Shown: positions 20,011 through 30,777, counted from the first letter of the stretch. The stretch: DNA of 64,000 bases from Bernardetiaceae bacterium (GCA_025056255.1 JANWVT010000005.1:67001-131000), one strand, 5' to 3'. Numbers and translations: made by a program. Notes: generated from the sequence alone by a model not told the origin.

Positions 20011-20018
20011 TAATTTTG
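20011..20018 (+). promoter_or_regulatory. Candidate -7 element of queG
   Basis: TAATTTTG matches TAnnTTTG, 16 bp before the queG ATG. No good -33 element was found. Confidence 0.45.
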
Positions 20019-20034
20019 TATCACAACCTTTCCA

Positions 20035-20982
20035 ATGAACTTGCAGCGAATTCAACATACCAATATAGTCAAACAAAAGGCAGCAGCGCTTGGCTTCGAT
20101 TTTTGCGGCATATCAAAAGCTGTGTTTTTAGAAGAAGAGGCGCCTCGCTTAGAACAATGGCTCAACGCACGCATGCATGGGCAAATGAGCTATATGGAAA
20201 ATCATTTCGACAAGCGTTTAGACCCGCGCTTGCTAGTACCGGGGGCAAAATCTGTTGTTACTTTGCTTTATAATTACTACCCTACTAAAAAAATTTTGTA
20301 CCAAAACGAGGACCTGAAAATATCTAAATATGCTTACGGAACAGACTATCATTTTGTTATCAAAGACAAATTGAAGGCTTTGTTACAGGCTATTAGGCAG
20401 GAAATAGGGGAAATAGATGGACGCGTTTTTGTGGACTCTGCTCCTGTAATGGATAAAGCATGGGCAGCCCGAAGCGGCGCCGGTTGGATGGGTAAGCATA
20501 CTAACATCATTAACAGGCAAATGGGCAGTTTTTTTTTCATTGCCGAACTAATTACAGATCTAGAATTAGAGCCAGATGCTCCTATTAAAGACTATTGTGG
20601 TACTTGCACCCGTTGCATAGATGCCTGCCCTACTGAGGCTATTGTAGAACCTTATGTAGTGGACGGGAGCAAATGCATCTCCTACCTCACTATTGAACTG
20701 AAAGATAACATACCCGAAGAGTTTGCTGGCAAAATGGAAAATTGGATTTTTGGCTGCGATATTTGTCAAGACGTATGCCCTTGGAATCGGTTTGCTAAAC
20801 CGCACCGCGAGCCAGCATTTGAGCCTCATCCGCAATTGGAACACATGAAAAAAGATGATTGGAAAGAACTCACCGAAGAGTTATTTCAAGAATTGTTTAA
20901 AAAATCGGCTGTGAAACGCACCAAACTGAAAGGTTTGCAGCGCAACATCGCTTTTGTTACAGCTACTCATCAGCCAGAATGA
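20035..20982 (+). CDS. queG: Epoxyqueuosine reductase
   Basis: 315 residues. QueG is the cobalamin-dependent iron-sulfur enzyme that performs the last step of queuosine synthesis in tRNA (epoxyqueuosine to queuosine). The catalytic region reads [20 protein letters not shown] followed by GKHTN. Two [4Fe-4S] sites are visible: [16 protein letters not shown], then the single Cys in [11 protein letters not shown], and [14 protein letters not shown]. Length is typical of the short form, with no C-terminal HEAT-repeat extension. The stop overlaps a possible upstream start of batD (ATGA at 20979). It also uses B12, like the MerR regulator 8 kb away, but no link is implied. Confidence 0.97.
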   Translation: MNLQRIQHTNIVKQKAAALGFDFCGISKAVFLEEEAPRLEQWLNARMHGQMSYMENHFDKRLDPRLLVPGAKSVVTLLYNYYPTKKILYQNEDLKISKYAYGTDYHFVIKDKLKALLQAIRQEIGEIDGRVFVDSAPVMDKAWAARSGAGWMGKHTNIINRQMGSFFFIAELITDLELEPDAPIKDYCGTCTRCIDACPTEAIVEPYVVDGSKCISYLTIELKDNIPEEFAGKMENWIFGCDICQDVCPWNRFAKPHREPAFEPHPQLEHMKKDDWKELTEELFQELFKKSAVKRTKLKGLQRNIAFVTATHQPE

Positions 20983-21011
20983 TACTGTTGTTAGACTATT
21001 TGAGTTTTCGT

Positions 21012-22454
21012 ATGCAACGCATCTTTGCCAAATTCGGTTTGCTGTTTGCTTTTACTATGCTAGGGCGCTTGGGGGTGTTGGCGCAAGAAGTGCAAATAGA
21101 AATTCCTAAAACCGAGATTAGCACCAACGAGTCGCTGCAAATTAAAATATCGGTTGTAAACGGAAAGATAAACGAGTACAGCATTTTTCCGGTTATTAGA
21201 GGTTTTACTAAATCGGATATTTCTTCTGGCGAGCAGCAAGTAATTATGGGCGGGCGCCTAACGCAAATTGCCAATGTAGTACAAAATTATCGCCCTTTGA
21301 AAGAAGGTACGTACAATGTTCAACCGTTTACCATGATGGTAAACGGCAAACAAGTTCGTTTTTTGGGCACCACTGTTACTGTTACGGCTGCCACTTCGGC
21401 ATATGACTTTTGGGCTTCTCCCGATTTAGAACCAGAGGTGGATTGGGTACGAGAAGATGTCTTTTTAGCGGTTGCTACCGATGTGAAGGAAATTTATGCT
21501 GGCCAGGCAGTTAACGTAGTTATTTCTTTTTATGCATTGCAAAGTAGCCCTTACTTGCTCAAATTTCCCGATAATTTATTTCAACTACTTTCAGCAGCTG
21601 TAAAAAAACTCAAACCAGAAAATTGTTGGGAAGAAAATTTTAATATAGGCGGACAAATTGTTCCTACTACTGTCAAAATTAAAGGCAAAGACTATCAGCA
21701 ATATAAGATTTACCAGTCTAGTTACTACATTAACCAGCCGGGCGAAGTTACCCTACCTGCTATCTCTTTGCCATTGATAAGGCTGCGTCCGGGTAATTAT
21801 GGGCGCGAAGAGAAACGCAACTATACCTCTAAACCTATTACCATTCGCGTAAAGCCATTGCCTCCCCATCCGATGCGAGAGAAAATAGCCGTAGGAAAGT
21901 TTAGGTTGGAAGAAAAAGTGAGCCAAACAACTGTAAAAACGGGGCAAAGTTTTAATTATGATTTCCACATTATTGGGCAAGGCAATTTTTCTTTCCTGCG
22001 CGAACCCGACACGCGCCGTACGCTTTCCATAGAAATGTATCCTCCCAACGTGCAACAACAGATTAATCGCGAAAATGGGCGGGTGTTGGGCAGTAAAAAG
22101 TTTTCCTACATGATCATAGCCAATGAACCGGGCAACTACAACATGGCAGACTATTTCCAGTGGATATTTTTCAACATTGAAACGCAGAACTATGATACCC
22201 TGAAGCCTAAAATTAGTGTGCGGGTAGAAGGAGAGAGCCGTACAGATAAAATAATTGGCAATACCAGTAGCGGAGCTTATTACGACAACATCTACTTATT
22301 AGACAACCACCTGACAAGTCTAGACGATGCTTCACAATGGAAATGGATACTGAGCTTTGCACTGGGAGGGTCGGCAATTATTGGGCTCATACTGGCGGCA
22401 GGTTCATGGTTCAAACGAAAAAAGGATAAATTACCCAAAAATTATGAGTTATGA
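21012..22454 (+). CDS. batD: BatD-like oxygen-tolerance membrane protein
   Basis: About 480 residues from the ATG at 21012, which begins a signal peptide (MQRIFAKFGLLFAFTMLGRL, ending LAQ); an ATG at 20979 overlapping the queG stop is possible. The mature part contains BatD features: QEVQIEIPKTEISTNESLQI, VQNYRPLKEGTYNVQPF, INQPGEVTLPAISLPLIRLR and YMIIANEPGNYNMADYFQWI. One C-terminal helix (WILSFALGGSAIIGLILAAG) is followed by a basic cytoplasmic tail. BatD is normally part of the Bat aerotolerance operon with MoxR and von Willebrand-type proteins; those partners are absent here, so this is a stand-alone paralogue. Confidence 0.88.
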   Translation: MQRIFAKFGLLFAFTMLGRLGVLAQEVQIEIPKTEISTNESLQIKISVVNGKINEYSIFPVIRGFTKSDISSGEQQVIMGGRLTQIANVVQNYRPLKEGTYNVQPFTMMVNGKQVRFLGTTVTVTAATSAYDFWASPDLEPEVDWVREDVFLAVATDVKEIYAGQAVNVVISFYALQSSPYLLKFPDNLFQLLSAAVKKLKPENCWEENFNIGGQIVPTTVKIKGKDYQQYKIYQSSYYINQPGEVTLPAISLPLIRLRPGNYGREEKRNYTSKPITIRVKPLPPHPMREKIAVGKFRLEEKVSQTTVKTGQSFNYDFHIIGQGNFSFLREPDTRRTLSIEMYPPNVQQQINRENGRVLGSKKFSYMIIANEPGNYNMADYFQWIFFNIETQNYDTLKPKISVRVEGESRTDKIIGNTSSGAYYDNIYLLDNHLTSLDDASQWKWILSFALGGSAIIGLILAAGSWFKRKKDKLPKNYEL

Positions 22455-23002
22455 AACTGCAATACAACGCGCCCATAGTGCTGACTTTTGCTTTCATCTG
22501 TACGTTTTTAGTAGTGCTGCAAGGTATGGGAATTAACCTCATGCCACTTTTCAGTGTTGCCGGAACAATAGACTTGACCAATCCCATAGACTTTTTTCGC
22601 CTGTTTTCGCACGTACTTGGGCATGCAGACTGGGGGCATTTGCTTAATAATTTAACCTTTATACTGCTGTTAGGTCCTATTTTGGAAGAAAAATATGGCT
22701 CTTTGGGGCTGCTGCTAATGATGGTGATTACAGCATTTGTTACTGGTGTGTTGAACGTTTTCTTTTTTTCCTCAGGGCTTTTAGGGGCAAGTGGTATTGT
22801 TTTTATGATGATTTTGCTTAGCTCTATTGTCAATTTGCAACGAGGGCGCATACCACTGACTTTTGTGCTAGTAGTAGTGCTTTTCTTAGGAAAAGAATTT
22901 ATCAACATGTTTGAGCATAACAACATTTCCGAATTTGCTCATATTATGGGAGGCATTTGCGGTGCAGTATTTGGTTTTAATTTTCGCCGCCGCTATGCCT
23001 AA
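22451..23002 (+). CDS. Rhomboid family intramembrane serine protease
   Basis: 183 residues with about six hydrophobic segments. The rhomboid signature is complete: H63-x3-N67 in WGHLLNN, the catalytic Ser S114 in GLLGASGIVF and the catalytic His H164 in FAHIMGGICGAVFGF. It cuts transmembrane substrates within the bilayer; the substrate is not predictable. The ATG lies inside the batD stop (ATGA at 22451-22454), so both are probably translated together, and an inverted repeat follows as terminator. The three-gene order queG-batD-rhomboid is tightly packed. Confidence 0.94.
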   Translation: MKLQYNAPIVLTFAFICTFLVVLQGMGINLMPLFSVAGTIDLTNPIDFFRLFSHVLGHADWGHLLNNLTFILLLGPILEEKYGSLGLLLMMVITAFVTGVLNVFFFSSGLLGASGIVFMMILLSSIVNLQRGRIPLTFVLVVVLFLGKEFINMFEHNNISEFAHIMGGICGAVFGFNFRRRYA

Positions 23003-23020
23003 GGGGCTTGATATGGCAAA

Positions 23021-23049
23021 GGTATGAGCCATGAGCAACGGCTCATACC
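23021..23049. terminator. Bidirectional terminator-like hairpin between rhomboid and BNR genes
   Basis: GGTATGAGCC (23021-23030) and GGCTCATACC (23040-23049) form a perfect 10-bp stem with a 9-nt loop between two convergent genes. Flanking T or A runs are weak. Confidence 0.7.
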
Positions 23050-23060
23050 TAATTTATTGG

Positions 23061-26000
23061 TTACTTTACAGGGGGCATGGTTTCTACTAAGGCAATGTCT
23101 GCTTCATTTACCAATTTTTGGTAGGCAGCCCATTCGTTGGCAAACAGTTCATTGGCTCGCTGCACTAATTTATCTACTGCTTCTACTGCACGACTGATAG
23201 CCGCTTGTTCGGTGCTACCGGGCATTCCTTGGGTAGTACGGAAATATGACATTGCCTCGCCGATAAGCGCCGTTACCGCATCTGGACGACGTACAATGCC
23301 TTGCAGTTCGCTGTCGCCGCTAATGGTTTTGTTCAAGTCTGTGAGCTTTTTGCGAAGTTCTTCCCCTGCTTTTTTGACTGCTTTGGCTTTGTCATCGCTG
23401 CGCTCGCCAAGCAAGCGGCTGATTTGCCCTATTTTGTCTTGGCTGCTGCGGATGTTGTCGGCTACGGCAGTGGCGCGGCTTATGTGTTGCATTAGTTCCT
23501 GTTGCATTTTCTCGCGAGCAGCCAATATTTCGGGAGTGGTTTCATAACGAGGGTCGTGCAATACATTCACTTTGGCGGAATCCTTTACGTTGGCATAGCT
23601 AATGCGAACAGTATAAGTGCCGGGTAAGACTGTTCCGCCGACTGGCTCAGGCGCATTGGGGTTAGTTGGTTTAGGCTGATTGGGCATCCGCACGCCTTTG
23701 CGAGTAAAGTTCCAATAAATGCGGTTGATGCCCGGCTTGCCTCCTGCCCTAAAGGTGCGCACTACTTCCCCATTAGATGCCAGTATTTCTACTTTCACTG
23801 TATCGGTTTTGGTTTTAGCGTCTTTGGGGTTCATGACAAAGCTAATCATGGCGCCGCGCTGGCGGTTTTCGCCAGTGTACACATTGTCGGGCGTAAACTC
23901 GTGCATACCTGCCGGAAAGCGATAGTGCGCCATGTAAGCATCGGGGATTTCGAATACTTTTAAGGTTTTGTCTAGCACACTCACTCCTTCTCTGGCAATG
24001 GCACGCAGCGGGCGGATGTCGTCGATAATATATGCCGAGCGCCCAAAGGTACCAATAACAAGGTCATGTTCCCGAGGGTGAATCACCATGTCGTGAGTAG
24101 AAACGCTGTGCGGATAGCCTTGTGTCCATTTAGTCCAGTTTTTACCACCGTCAACCGATACATACAGCCCAAACTCTGTTCCCAAGAACATCAGGTTGGG
24201 CTCTCGCAGGTCGTACAAGAACGAGAGGGCGTAGCCTTTCACGTTGGCAGCCAAGCGTTCCCATGTTTTGCCATAGTCTTTGGTGCGGAATACGTAGCAG
24301 TTCCAATCGTCGCGGCGGTGGTTGTCCAGTATCACCACTGCTTCTGCTTCGTTGGTAGGGGAGGGCTGTATTTGCGGAATCCAAGTGTTTGCTGGTACGC
24401 CTTTGACATTTTTAATCAGGTTAGTCCATGTTTTGCCGCCATCGGTGGTGAGTTGTAGGTTGCCGTCGTCTGTTCCTACCCAAATAACGCCTTTTTTTAC
24501 TGGACTGGGCGCAATAGCAAGAATAGTGCAATGGTTTTCTGCTGCTGTAACGTCGTAGGTAAGCCCGCCGCTCTCGGTTTGTTTCTGCTTAGCAGTGTCG
24601 TTAGTAGTTAAGTCGGGTGAAATAATTTCCCAGCTGTCGCCCCGATTGGTACTTTTATGCACAAATTGGCTGCCGTAGTAAATAGTTTTATCGTCGAAGG
24701 GGTCATGTGCAATGGCAGCGTTCCAGTTGTAGCGAAGTTGTACCTTTGGGTCGGGATGTTGTGGGCGAATGAACTTAGTAGCCCCTGAAACCAAATCGTA
24801 GCGCACCAAGTTACCACCCTGCGACATGGAGTATCCGTAGCGATTGTCGCTGCGGTCGGGCAATACGTCGAAGCCGTCGCCAAAGCTGGTTTCCTCCCAT
24901 TCATAATTGCGGATGCCACCCATGCGCCAAACTTGGCTGGGTCCTGCCCATGAGCCATTGTCTTGCATGCCGCCGTATACTTTGTAGGGGATGCTCATAT
25001 CTACGTTGATATGATAGAATTGGCTCAGCGGAAGATTTTCTGGGAAGAACCAAGTTTGTCCGCGGTCGCGGCTAATAGCAAGCCCACCATCGTTGCCGTC
25101 AATAATGTAGTCGGGGTCGTTGGGGTGAATCCACCAAGCATGGTGGTCGGAGTGAATTTGGTTGCTCAGCAAGGGGCGGAAAGTTTTACCGCCGTCTTCA
25201 CTGACCGAAACGTCGGAGTACAGGTTGTAGATGCGGTTTTCATTGGTAGGGTCAACGTAAATTTCGGCATAGTAGAATGGGCGGTTGCCAATATTGCGGT
25301 CGGTCACTTTTGTCCATTTAAAGCCGCCGTCGTCGGAGCGATACAGGGCATTCTTTTTCGATTCAATGAGCGCATATACCACGTTAGGACGGCTGCGGGC
25401 AATCGCCAAGCCCATTCTACCCAGTGGTCCTTCGGGTAGTCCGTCTTCTGTGCCCAATTTTTTCCAAGTTTTGCCGCCGTCGGTAGTAATGTACAATCCC
25501 GAACCCGGACCGCCAGAGCGGAAAAACCATGCATCGCGATGGAAATCCCACATGTTGACAATGATTTTATCGGGGTTGTGCGGGTCTACAACCATCTCAC
25601 CTACGCCGGTGGTATTGTTCTCAGGTTTGAGAATGTGCTGCCAAGTTTTGCCGCCGTCGGTAGTTTTAAAAACGCCGCGTTCGGTAGTGTAGCCATAAGC
25701 CGGACCCTGTACACCTACGTAGCACACATCGGGGTTGTCCGGATGTACAAAGATGCGGTGTATGCTGCGCGTATTTTCCAGTCCTACATGTATCCACGAT
25801 TTGCCGCCGTCGTTGCTTCGGTACACGCCGTTGCCAAAATTTTGGCTGTTGCGCGGATTCCCCTCACCAGTTGCTACCCAAATAATATCTGGATTTTTTT
25901 GATAAATGGCAATAGCACCGATGGATGCAACGGGTTGCTCATCAAAAATGGGCTGCCAACTGATACCCCCACTGGTAGATTTCCACAAACCGCCTGAGGC

Positions 26001-26189
26001 AGAACCAATGTAGATGATGTTGGGGTTGCGCAGTACTACATCGACCGCCGTGACGCGACCGCTGACACCCGCCGGACCGATGCTACGGGCTTTCATTCCT
26101 TGGAATTTTTCCATGTTAAGCGTTTGTGCTTGTACAAAAACTACCCACAGTAGGCAGCTTATTGTCATGCAGATAAACTTTTGCTTCAT
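23061..26189 (-). CDS. Large secreted BNR/Asp-box (sortilin-like) repeat protein
   Basis: About 1042 residues. The start at 26189 (ATG) gives a signal peptide MKQKFICMTISCLLWVVFVQ, ending AQ; a TTG at 26210 is less likely. Residues ~30-720 contain many Asp-box/BNR turns (SNDGGKSW, TTDGGKTWQ, TTDGGKTWKKLG, SDDGGFKW, SEDGGKTF, SRDRGQTW, TTDGGKTW, SVDGGKNW), which build a sortilin/VPS10-like ten-bladed propeller. A beta-sandwich region follows (VEILASNGEVVRTFRAGGK) and a helical C-terminus (~870-1040). Databases often call these glycosyl hydrolases, but no catalytic residues are evident, and function is unknown. No T9SS sorting domain is seen at the end. Confidence 0.85.
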   Translation of the reverse strand: MKQKFICMTISCLLWVVFVQAQTLNMEKFQGMKARSIGPAGVSGRVTAVDVVLRNPNIIYIGSASGGLWKSTSGGISWQPIFDEQPVASIGAIAIYQKNPDIIWVATGEGNPRNSQNFGNGVYRSNDGGKSWIHVGLENTRSIHRIFVHPDNPDVCYVGVQGPAYGYTTERGVFKTTDGGKTWQHILKPENNTTGVGEMVVDPHNPDKIIVNMWDFHRDAWFFRSGGPGSGLYITTDGGKTWKKLGTEDGLPEGPLGRMGLAIARSRPNVVYALIESKKNALYRSDDGGFKWTKVTDRNIGNRPFYYAEIYVDPTNENRIYNLYSDVSVSEDGGKTFRPLLSNQIHSDHHAWWIHPNDPDYIIDGNDGGLAISRDRGQTWFFPENLPLSQFYHINVDMSIPYKVYGGMQDNGSWAGPSQVWRMGGIRNYEWEETSFGDGFDVLPDRSDNRYGYSMSQGGNLVRYDLVSGATKFIRPQHPDPKVQLRYNWNAAIAHDPFDDKTIYYGSQFVHKSTNRGDSWEIISPDLTTNDTAKQKQTESGGLTYDVTAAENHCTILAIAPSPVKKGVIWVGTDDGNLQLTTDGGKTWTNLIKNVKGVPANTWIPQIQPSPTNEAEAVVILDNHRRDDWNCYVFRTKDYGKTWERLAANVKGYALSFLYDLREPNLMFLGTEFGLYVSVDGGKNWTKWTQGYPHSVSTHDMVIHPREHDLVIGTFGRSAYIIDDIRPLRAIAREGVSVLDKTLKVFEIPDAYMAHYRFPAGMHEFTPDNVYTGENRQRGAMISFVMNPKDAKTKTDTVKVEILASNGEVVRTFRAGGKPGINRIYWNFTRKGVRMPNQPKPTNPNAPEPVGGTVLPGTYTVRISYANVKDSAKVNVLHDPRYETTPEILAAREKMQQELMQHISRATAVADNIRSSQDKIGQISRLLGERSDDKAKAVKKAGEELRKKLTDLNKTISGDSELQGIVRRPDAVTALIGEAMSYFRTTQGMPGSTEQAAISRAVEAVDKLVQRANELFANEWAAYQKLVNEADIALVETMPPVK

Positions 26190-26296
26190 ACAAAAACCAA
26201 ATAGATACAATGGGAAATAACAAAAGAAAATGTGCGGCTGATATGCATGTGTTCAATTTTAGTGAAAGACATCTGAATATTTGCAAGAATCAGCCT

Positions 26297-26304
26297 TAAA
26301 TTTG
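26297..26304 (+). promoter_or_regulatory. Candidate -7 element of the thiolase gene
   Basis: TAAATTTG fits TAnnTTTG exactly, 26 bp before the ATG at 26331. The GTG at 26304 falls on the promoter itself, which supports the later start. Confidence 0.55.
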
Positions 26305-26330
26305 TGCAATTACTCCGACCAATAACATCC

Positions 26331-27509
26331 ATGAAAGAAGTTTATGTTGTTTCAGCCGCAAGAACGCCCATCGGCAGTTTTGGCGGCAGCCTCGCTGGAC
26401 TCACCGCTACTCAACTGGGAGCCGAAGCCGTAAAGGCAGCTGTTACCCGCGCCGGACTTGCCGGAGAACAAGTGCAAGAACTATTCATGGGCAATGTAAT
26501 AGCTGCCGGCTTAGGGCAAGCACCTGCTCGCCAAACAGCCATTTATGCAGGTTTGGGCTATCACGTGCCCTGTACTACCGTCAATAAAGTGTGTGCATCG
26601 GGTATGAAAGCCGTCATGTTTGCTGCCCAGAGCATCATGAGCGGACAAAACGATATCATTATTGCCGGCGGCATGGAAAGCATGAGCAACGTTCCCTACT
26701 ACATTCCTAAGGCACGCTATGGTTACAAATACGGCAACGGTGAAATTCTCGACGGCTTGGTATATGACGGCTTAACTGACCGCTATCAGGGTTGTGCCAT
26801 GGGCGTATGTGCTGATGCCACTGCTGCCAAGTACCACATCAGCCGCGAAGAACAAGATGCCTATGCCATTCAGTCTTATAAACGCGCTGCCCAAGCCACT
26901 GCTAACGGACATTTTAAGAATGAAATAGTACCTATTGCCATTCCGCAGAAAAAAGGCGAGCCGCTGTTGATGACCGAAGACGAAGAGTACAAAAACGTTA
27001 TCTTCGATAAAATCCCTACTCTTAAACCAGTATTTACCAAAGACGGTAGCGTTACGGCAGCCAACGCCAGTACCATCAACGACGGTGCAGCAGCACTAGC
27101 TGTTGTCAGCGGTGAACAGGTAAAAGCATTGAACCTAACACCTTTGGCGCGCATTGTATCTTTTGCCGATGCTGCCCAAGAGCCAGAGTGGTTTACCACA
27201 GCACCTGTGCCAGCCGCCCAGCGCGCCCTTCAAAAAGCAGGTTTATCGCTAAGCAGCATAGATTTCTTTGAAGTAAACGAAGCTTTTTCAGTAGTAGCAC
27301 TGGCATTCATCAAGCAACTAGGCTTAGACCAAGCCCGTGTGAATGTACATGGTGGAGCAGTATCTATTGGGCATCCGTTGGGATGTTCAGGGGCACGCAT
27401 TCTGGTTACGCTTATTAACGTGCTGCATCAGCACAATGGTAGATACGGTTTAGCTGCTATTTGCAATGGCGGCGGTGGTGCGTCTGCTATGATTATTGAG
27501 CGCGTATAG
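26331..27509 (+). CDS. Acetyl-CoA C-acetyltransferase (thiolase)
   Basis: 392 residues. It condenses two acetyl-CoA to acetoacetyl-CoA or runs the reverse cleavage in fatty acid degradation. The acyl-accepting C88 is in VNKVCASGMKAVMFAAQ; NEAFSVVALAF, GGAVSIGHPLGCSGARILVT (active-site His) and the second Cys in ICNGGGGASAMIIE are also present. The start at 26331 gives the standard MKEVYVVSAARTPIG. It stands alone between a divergent BNR gene and a degraded region; no beta-oxidation partner is adjacent, so biosynthetic or degradative use is open. Confidence 0.95.
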   Translation: MKEVYVVSAARTPIGSFGGSLAGLTATQLGAEAVKAAVTRAGLAGEQVQELFMGNVIAAGLGQAPARQTAIYAGLGYHVPCTTVNKVCASGMKAVMFAAQSIMSGQNDIIIAGGMESMSNVPYYIPKARYGYKYGNGEILDGLVYDGLTDRYQGCAMGVCADATAAKYHISREEQDAYAIQSYKRAAQATANGHFKNEIVPIAIPQKKGEPLLMTEDEEYKNVIFDKIPTLKPVFTKDGSVTAANASTINDGAAALAVVSGEQVKALNLTPLARIVSFADAAQEPEWFTTAPVPAAQRALQKAGLSLSSIDFFEVNEAFSVVALAFIKQLGLDQARVNVHGGAVSIGHPLGCSGARILVTLINVLHQHNGRYGLAAICNGGGGASAMIIERV

Positions 27510-27649
27510 CCTACTATTCATGCAACTGCATCCTGCTATTTGCTGGCGAGCTGCAAGTGCCTGTGGGGTACTTGCAGCTTGTTCTTTTGTACAAAACGAT
27601 ACAACAAAGGCTGCTTCGCAACACTCTGAGAAAATCTGCCTCGCCATAT

Positions 27650-28262
27650 AGGCTGCGCCTTATCCTATTCTGAGAAGCAAGGCAAAAGATGATTTTGCCA
27701 AATGGGTGAATAAAACTTTGAAGTAAACCTTCGATGCTTACATAGCACCAACCAAAGCACAGCACAAAGGCTGCCCCGAGCTATCAGACTATCCGAAAGA
27801 AGCCTAGCAAATGCTGAGCATACTGCAAACCGTTTGCAGTTACCTTGAAGTGCTGTCGAATCATGAGCGACTTATTTCAGTTATCCAATACTTTGTGTAC
27901 ACCGTTGGCAGCGGCAATGTGTTTTCGCTGAATACCAAAGTTTCCAACTTTGATATCAAGGCTCAGCAAACACTCATCAACCTCGACTTAGGCATGACAG
28001 CAGACCCAATACCCCTTGTTGCACAACCCACTTAGGAGTATTTCGACCGGTTATTTGTGGGTGAAGATATTAATTATCTATCTGGTTGTGGAGCCTAAAA
28101 AGTTGGTCAAAATAGAGTTGGGTGCCAGAAATGACAGCATCACATAATACAAGCTTATCCTACCAGCCATGCCAGCCGTAGCAACTATCAAATTCCAATC
28201 AAAAAAATCAAGTGAACTTCCTAAGTGGCACTTAGCTACGTCCATTCATTTTATACCAAACT
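27650..28262 (+). pseudogene. Decayed coding region of unknown family
   Basis: One frame reads as protein-like sequence across several stops: AKDDFAKWVNKTLK, TAA, TFDAYIAPTKAQHKGCPELS then DYPKEA, TAG, a 74-codon open stretch from ATG 27811 (including VYTVGSGNVFSLNTKVSNFD and GMTADPIPLVAQPT), TAG, EYFDRLFVGEDI. Each of these three stops is one C-to-T change from a Gln codon. About 45 bases later the coding-like signal moves to another frame (LVVEPKKLVKIELGARNDSI), where VKIELGARND recalls AbiEii-type nucleotidyltransferases, but too weakly to name it. The stretch looks like one or two dead genes. The whole 27510-28408 spacer holds no intact gene. Confidence 0.5.
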
Positions 28263-28348
28263 TATGGGTCTATATTCCATTTCTTAACTGCTCCATTGCT
28301 TAATAGCATCACGGGTGCATTTTGAAACCACTTATTGGCAATAGGCGG

Positions 28349-29492
<1,144 letters not shown>

Positions 29493-29504
29493 TCAACCGA
29501 AAAA

Positions 29505-30251
29505 GTGATTGAAGTTAAAAATATCAACAAATCTTTTGCTGGCAAACAAGTTCTGTTCGACGTTAGTGCAGTTTTCAAGCCGGGTATCACCAACATGATC
29601 ATCGGCGGAAGCGGCACAGGAAAGAGCGTATTGCTAAAAAATATTGTAGGGCTGATTGTTCCAGATAGCGGCAGTGTGCTATTTGATGGGAGAGATTTCC
29701 ATCACGGCTCGCAAGAAGAAAAAAAAGCACTCAGGCAAGAAATCGGCATGTTGTTTCAAAGCACTGCTTTGTTCGATTCCAAAAATGTGGAAGAAAACGT
29801 TCGCTTTCCCTTAGACATGCTCTCCGACATGCCCATGGATGAAAAAATGGACCGCGTAAACTTTTGCCTCAAACGCGTAGGACTGGAAAACGTCAACAAA
29901 AAAATGCCCTCTGAACTCAGCGGTGGCATGAAAAAGCGCGTTGGAATTGCCCGAGCTATTGCCTTGCAAACAAAATACTTGTTTTGCGACGAACCTAACT
30001 CTGGCTTAGACCCGCTCACCTCTATTATGATTGACAATCTGATTTACGAAATCACAAAAGAATATAACATTACAACCGTTGTGGTTTCACACGACATGAA
30101 CTCAGTAATGGAAATAGGAGAGCACATTATTTTCATGTATCGCGGTGCTAAGCTTTGGGAAGGAAACAATGAAAATATTTTTCACTCCGATGTTAAAGAA
30201 CTCAATGAGTTTATTTTTTCAAACAAATTAATGCGACGTTTCAAGCAATAG
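29505..30251 (+). CDS. mlaF: MlaF-type phospholipid ABC transporter ATPase
   Basis: 248 residues starting with GTG at 29505; no ATG is available upstream of the core. Walker A (IIGGSGTGKSVLLKNI), signature (LSGGMKKRVGIARAIA), Walker B (YLFCDEPNSGLDPLTS) and switch His (VVVSHDMNSV) are intact. GGSGTGKSVLLKN is typical of the MlaF/MCE ATPases rather than other ABC families. It drives MlaE, encoded 12 bp upstream. Confidence 0.95.
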   Translation: MIEVKNINKSFAGKQVLFDVSAVFKPGITNMIIGGSGTGKSVLLKNIVGLIVPDSGSVLFDGRDFHHGSQEEKKALRQEIGMLFQSTALFDSKNVEENVRFPLDMLSDMPMDEKMDRVNFCLKRVGLENVNKKMPSELSGGMKKRVGIARAIALQTKYLFCDEPNSGLDPLTSIMIDNLIYEITKEYNITTVVVSHDMNSVMEIGEHIIFMYRGAKLWEGNNENIFHSDVKELNEFIFSNKLMRRFKQ

Positions 30252-30304
30252 CTGCATCAGTTTTGCATAAAAATTGTTACTTTAGGTGTGCAAATTTTAC
30301 TATT

Positions 30305-30700
30305 ATGGCGTATGCAACTATAGACGAAAGCAGGCTGCCAATTGTGCTGATTACTTTCAGCGACAAAGAGCCTACTCGCAAAGAATTTGATGACTACCTA
30401 AACGCCATGTATGCCATATATGCGCGTCGCAAACCTGTAAGCTTCGTGTTTGATGCCACCCAAGTGAGGTATTTGTCCTCAGAGTTTAGAATCAAGCAGG
30501 GAAATTGGATCAAGCGGCACAAAGACTTGATAGCAGAAGTGCAAAAGTGTTTTGTGTTTGTAATTCCAAACCTTTTGGTGCGATTTATTTTGGATGCTAT
30601 TTTAATGATATCCCCCCTACCTGCTCCATACGTAATTGTAAAAACTGTAGAAGAGGGTTTACAAGAGGCTGCTAAGCGCATGCAGTTGGTTGCTTATTAA
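30305..30700 (+). CDS. Small STAS/SpoIIAA-like domain protein
   Basis: 131 residues from the ATG at 30305. The pattern (KEFDDYLNAMYAIYARRKPV, SFVFDATQV, GNWIKRHKDL, CFVFVIPNLLVRFILDAI, PAPYVIVKTVEEGLQEA) fits the STAS/SEC14 (SpoIIAA-like) family of small alpha/beta proteins. It follows mlaF by 53 bp. In the classical Mla complex MlaB is a STAS-domain subunit that binds MlaF, so this protein could be a stand-in; that is inference from position and fold class only. It lacks any signal peptide and should be cytoplasmic. Confidence 0.6.
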   Translation: MAYATIDESRLPIVLITFSDKEPTRKEFDDYLNAMYAIYARRKPVSFVFDATQVRYLSSEFRIKQGNWIKRHKDLIAEVQKCFVFVIPNLLVRFILDAILMISPLPAPYVIVKTVEEGLQEAAKRMQLVAY

Positions 30701-30777
30701 GCAACATGATAAGCTGTACAAAATCTACTTGATAGATCAACTACTTGTTGTTTTTCGTAAAGACAAAAACAACGGCG

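Noticed and set aside
27811-28035. A 74-codon open frame as an independent small gene
   Set aside because: The same frame continues as protein-like sequence on both sides of its flanking stops, so it is a piece of a decayed gene.
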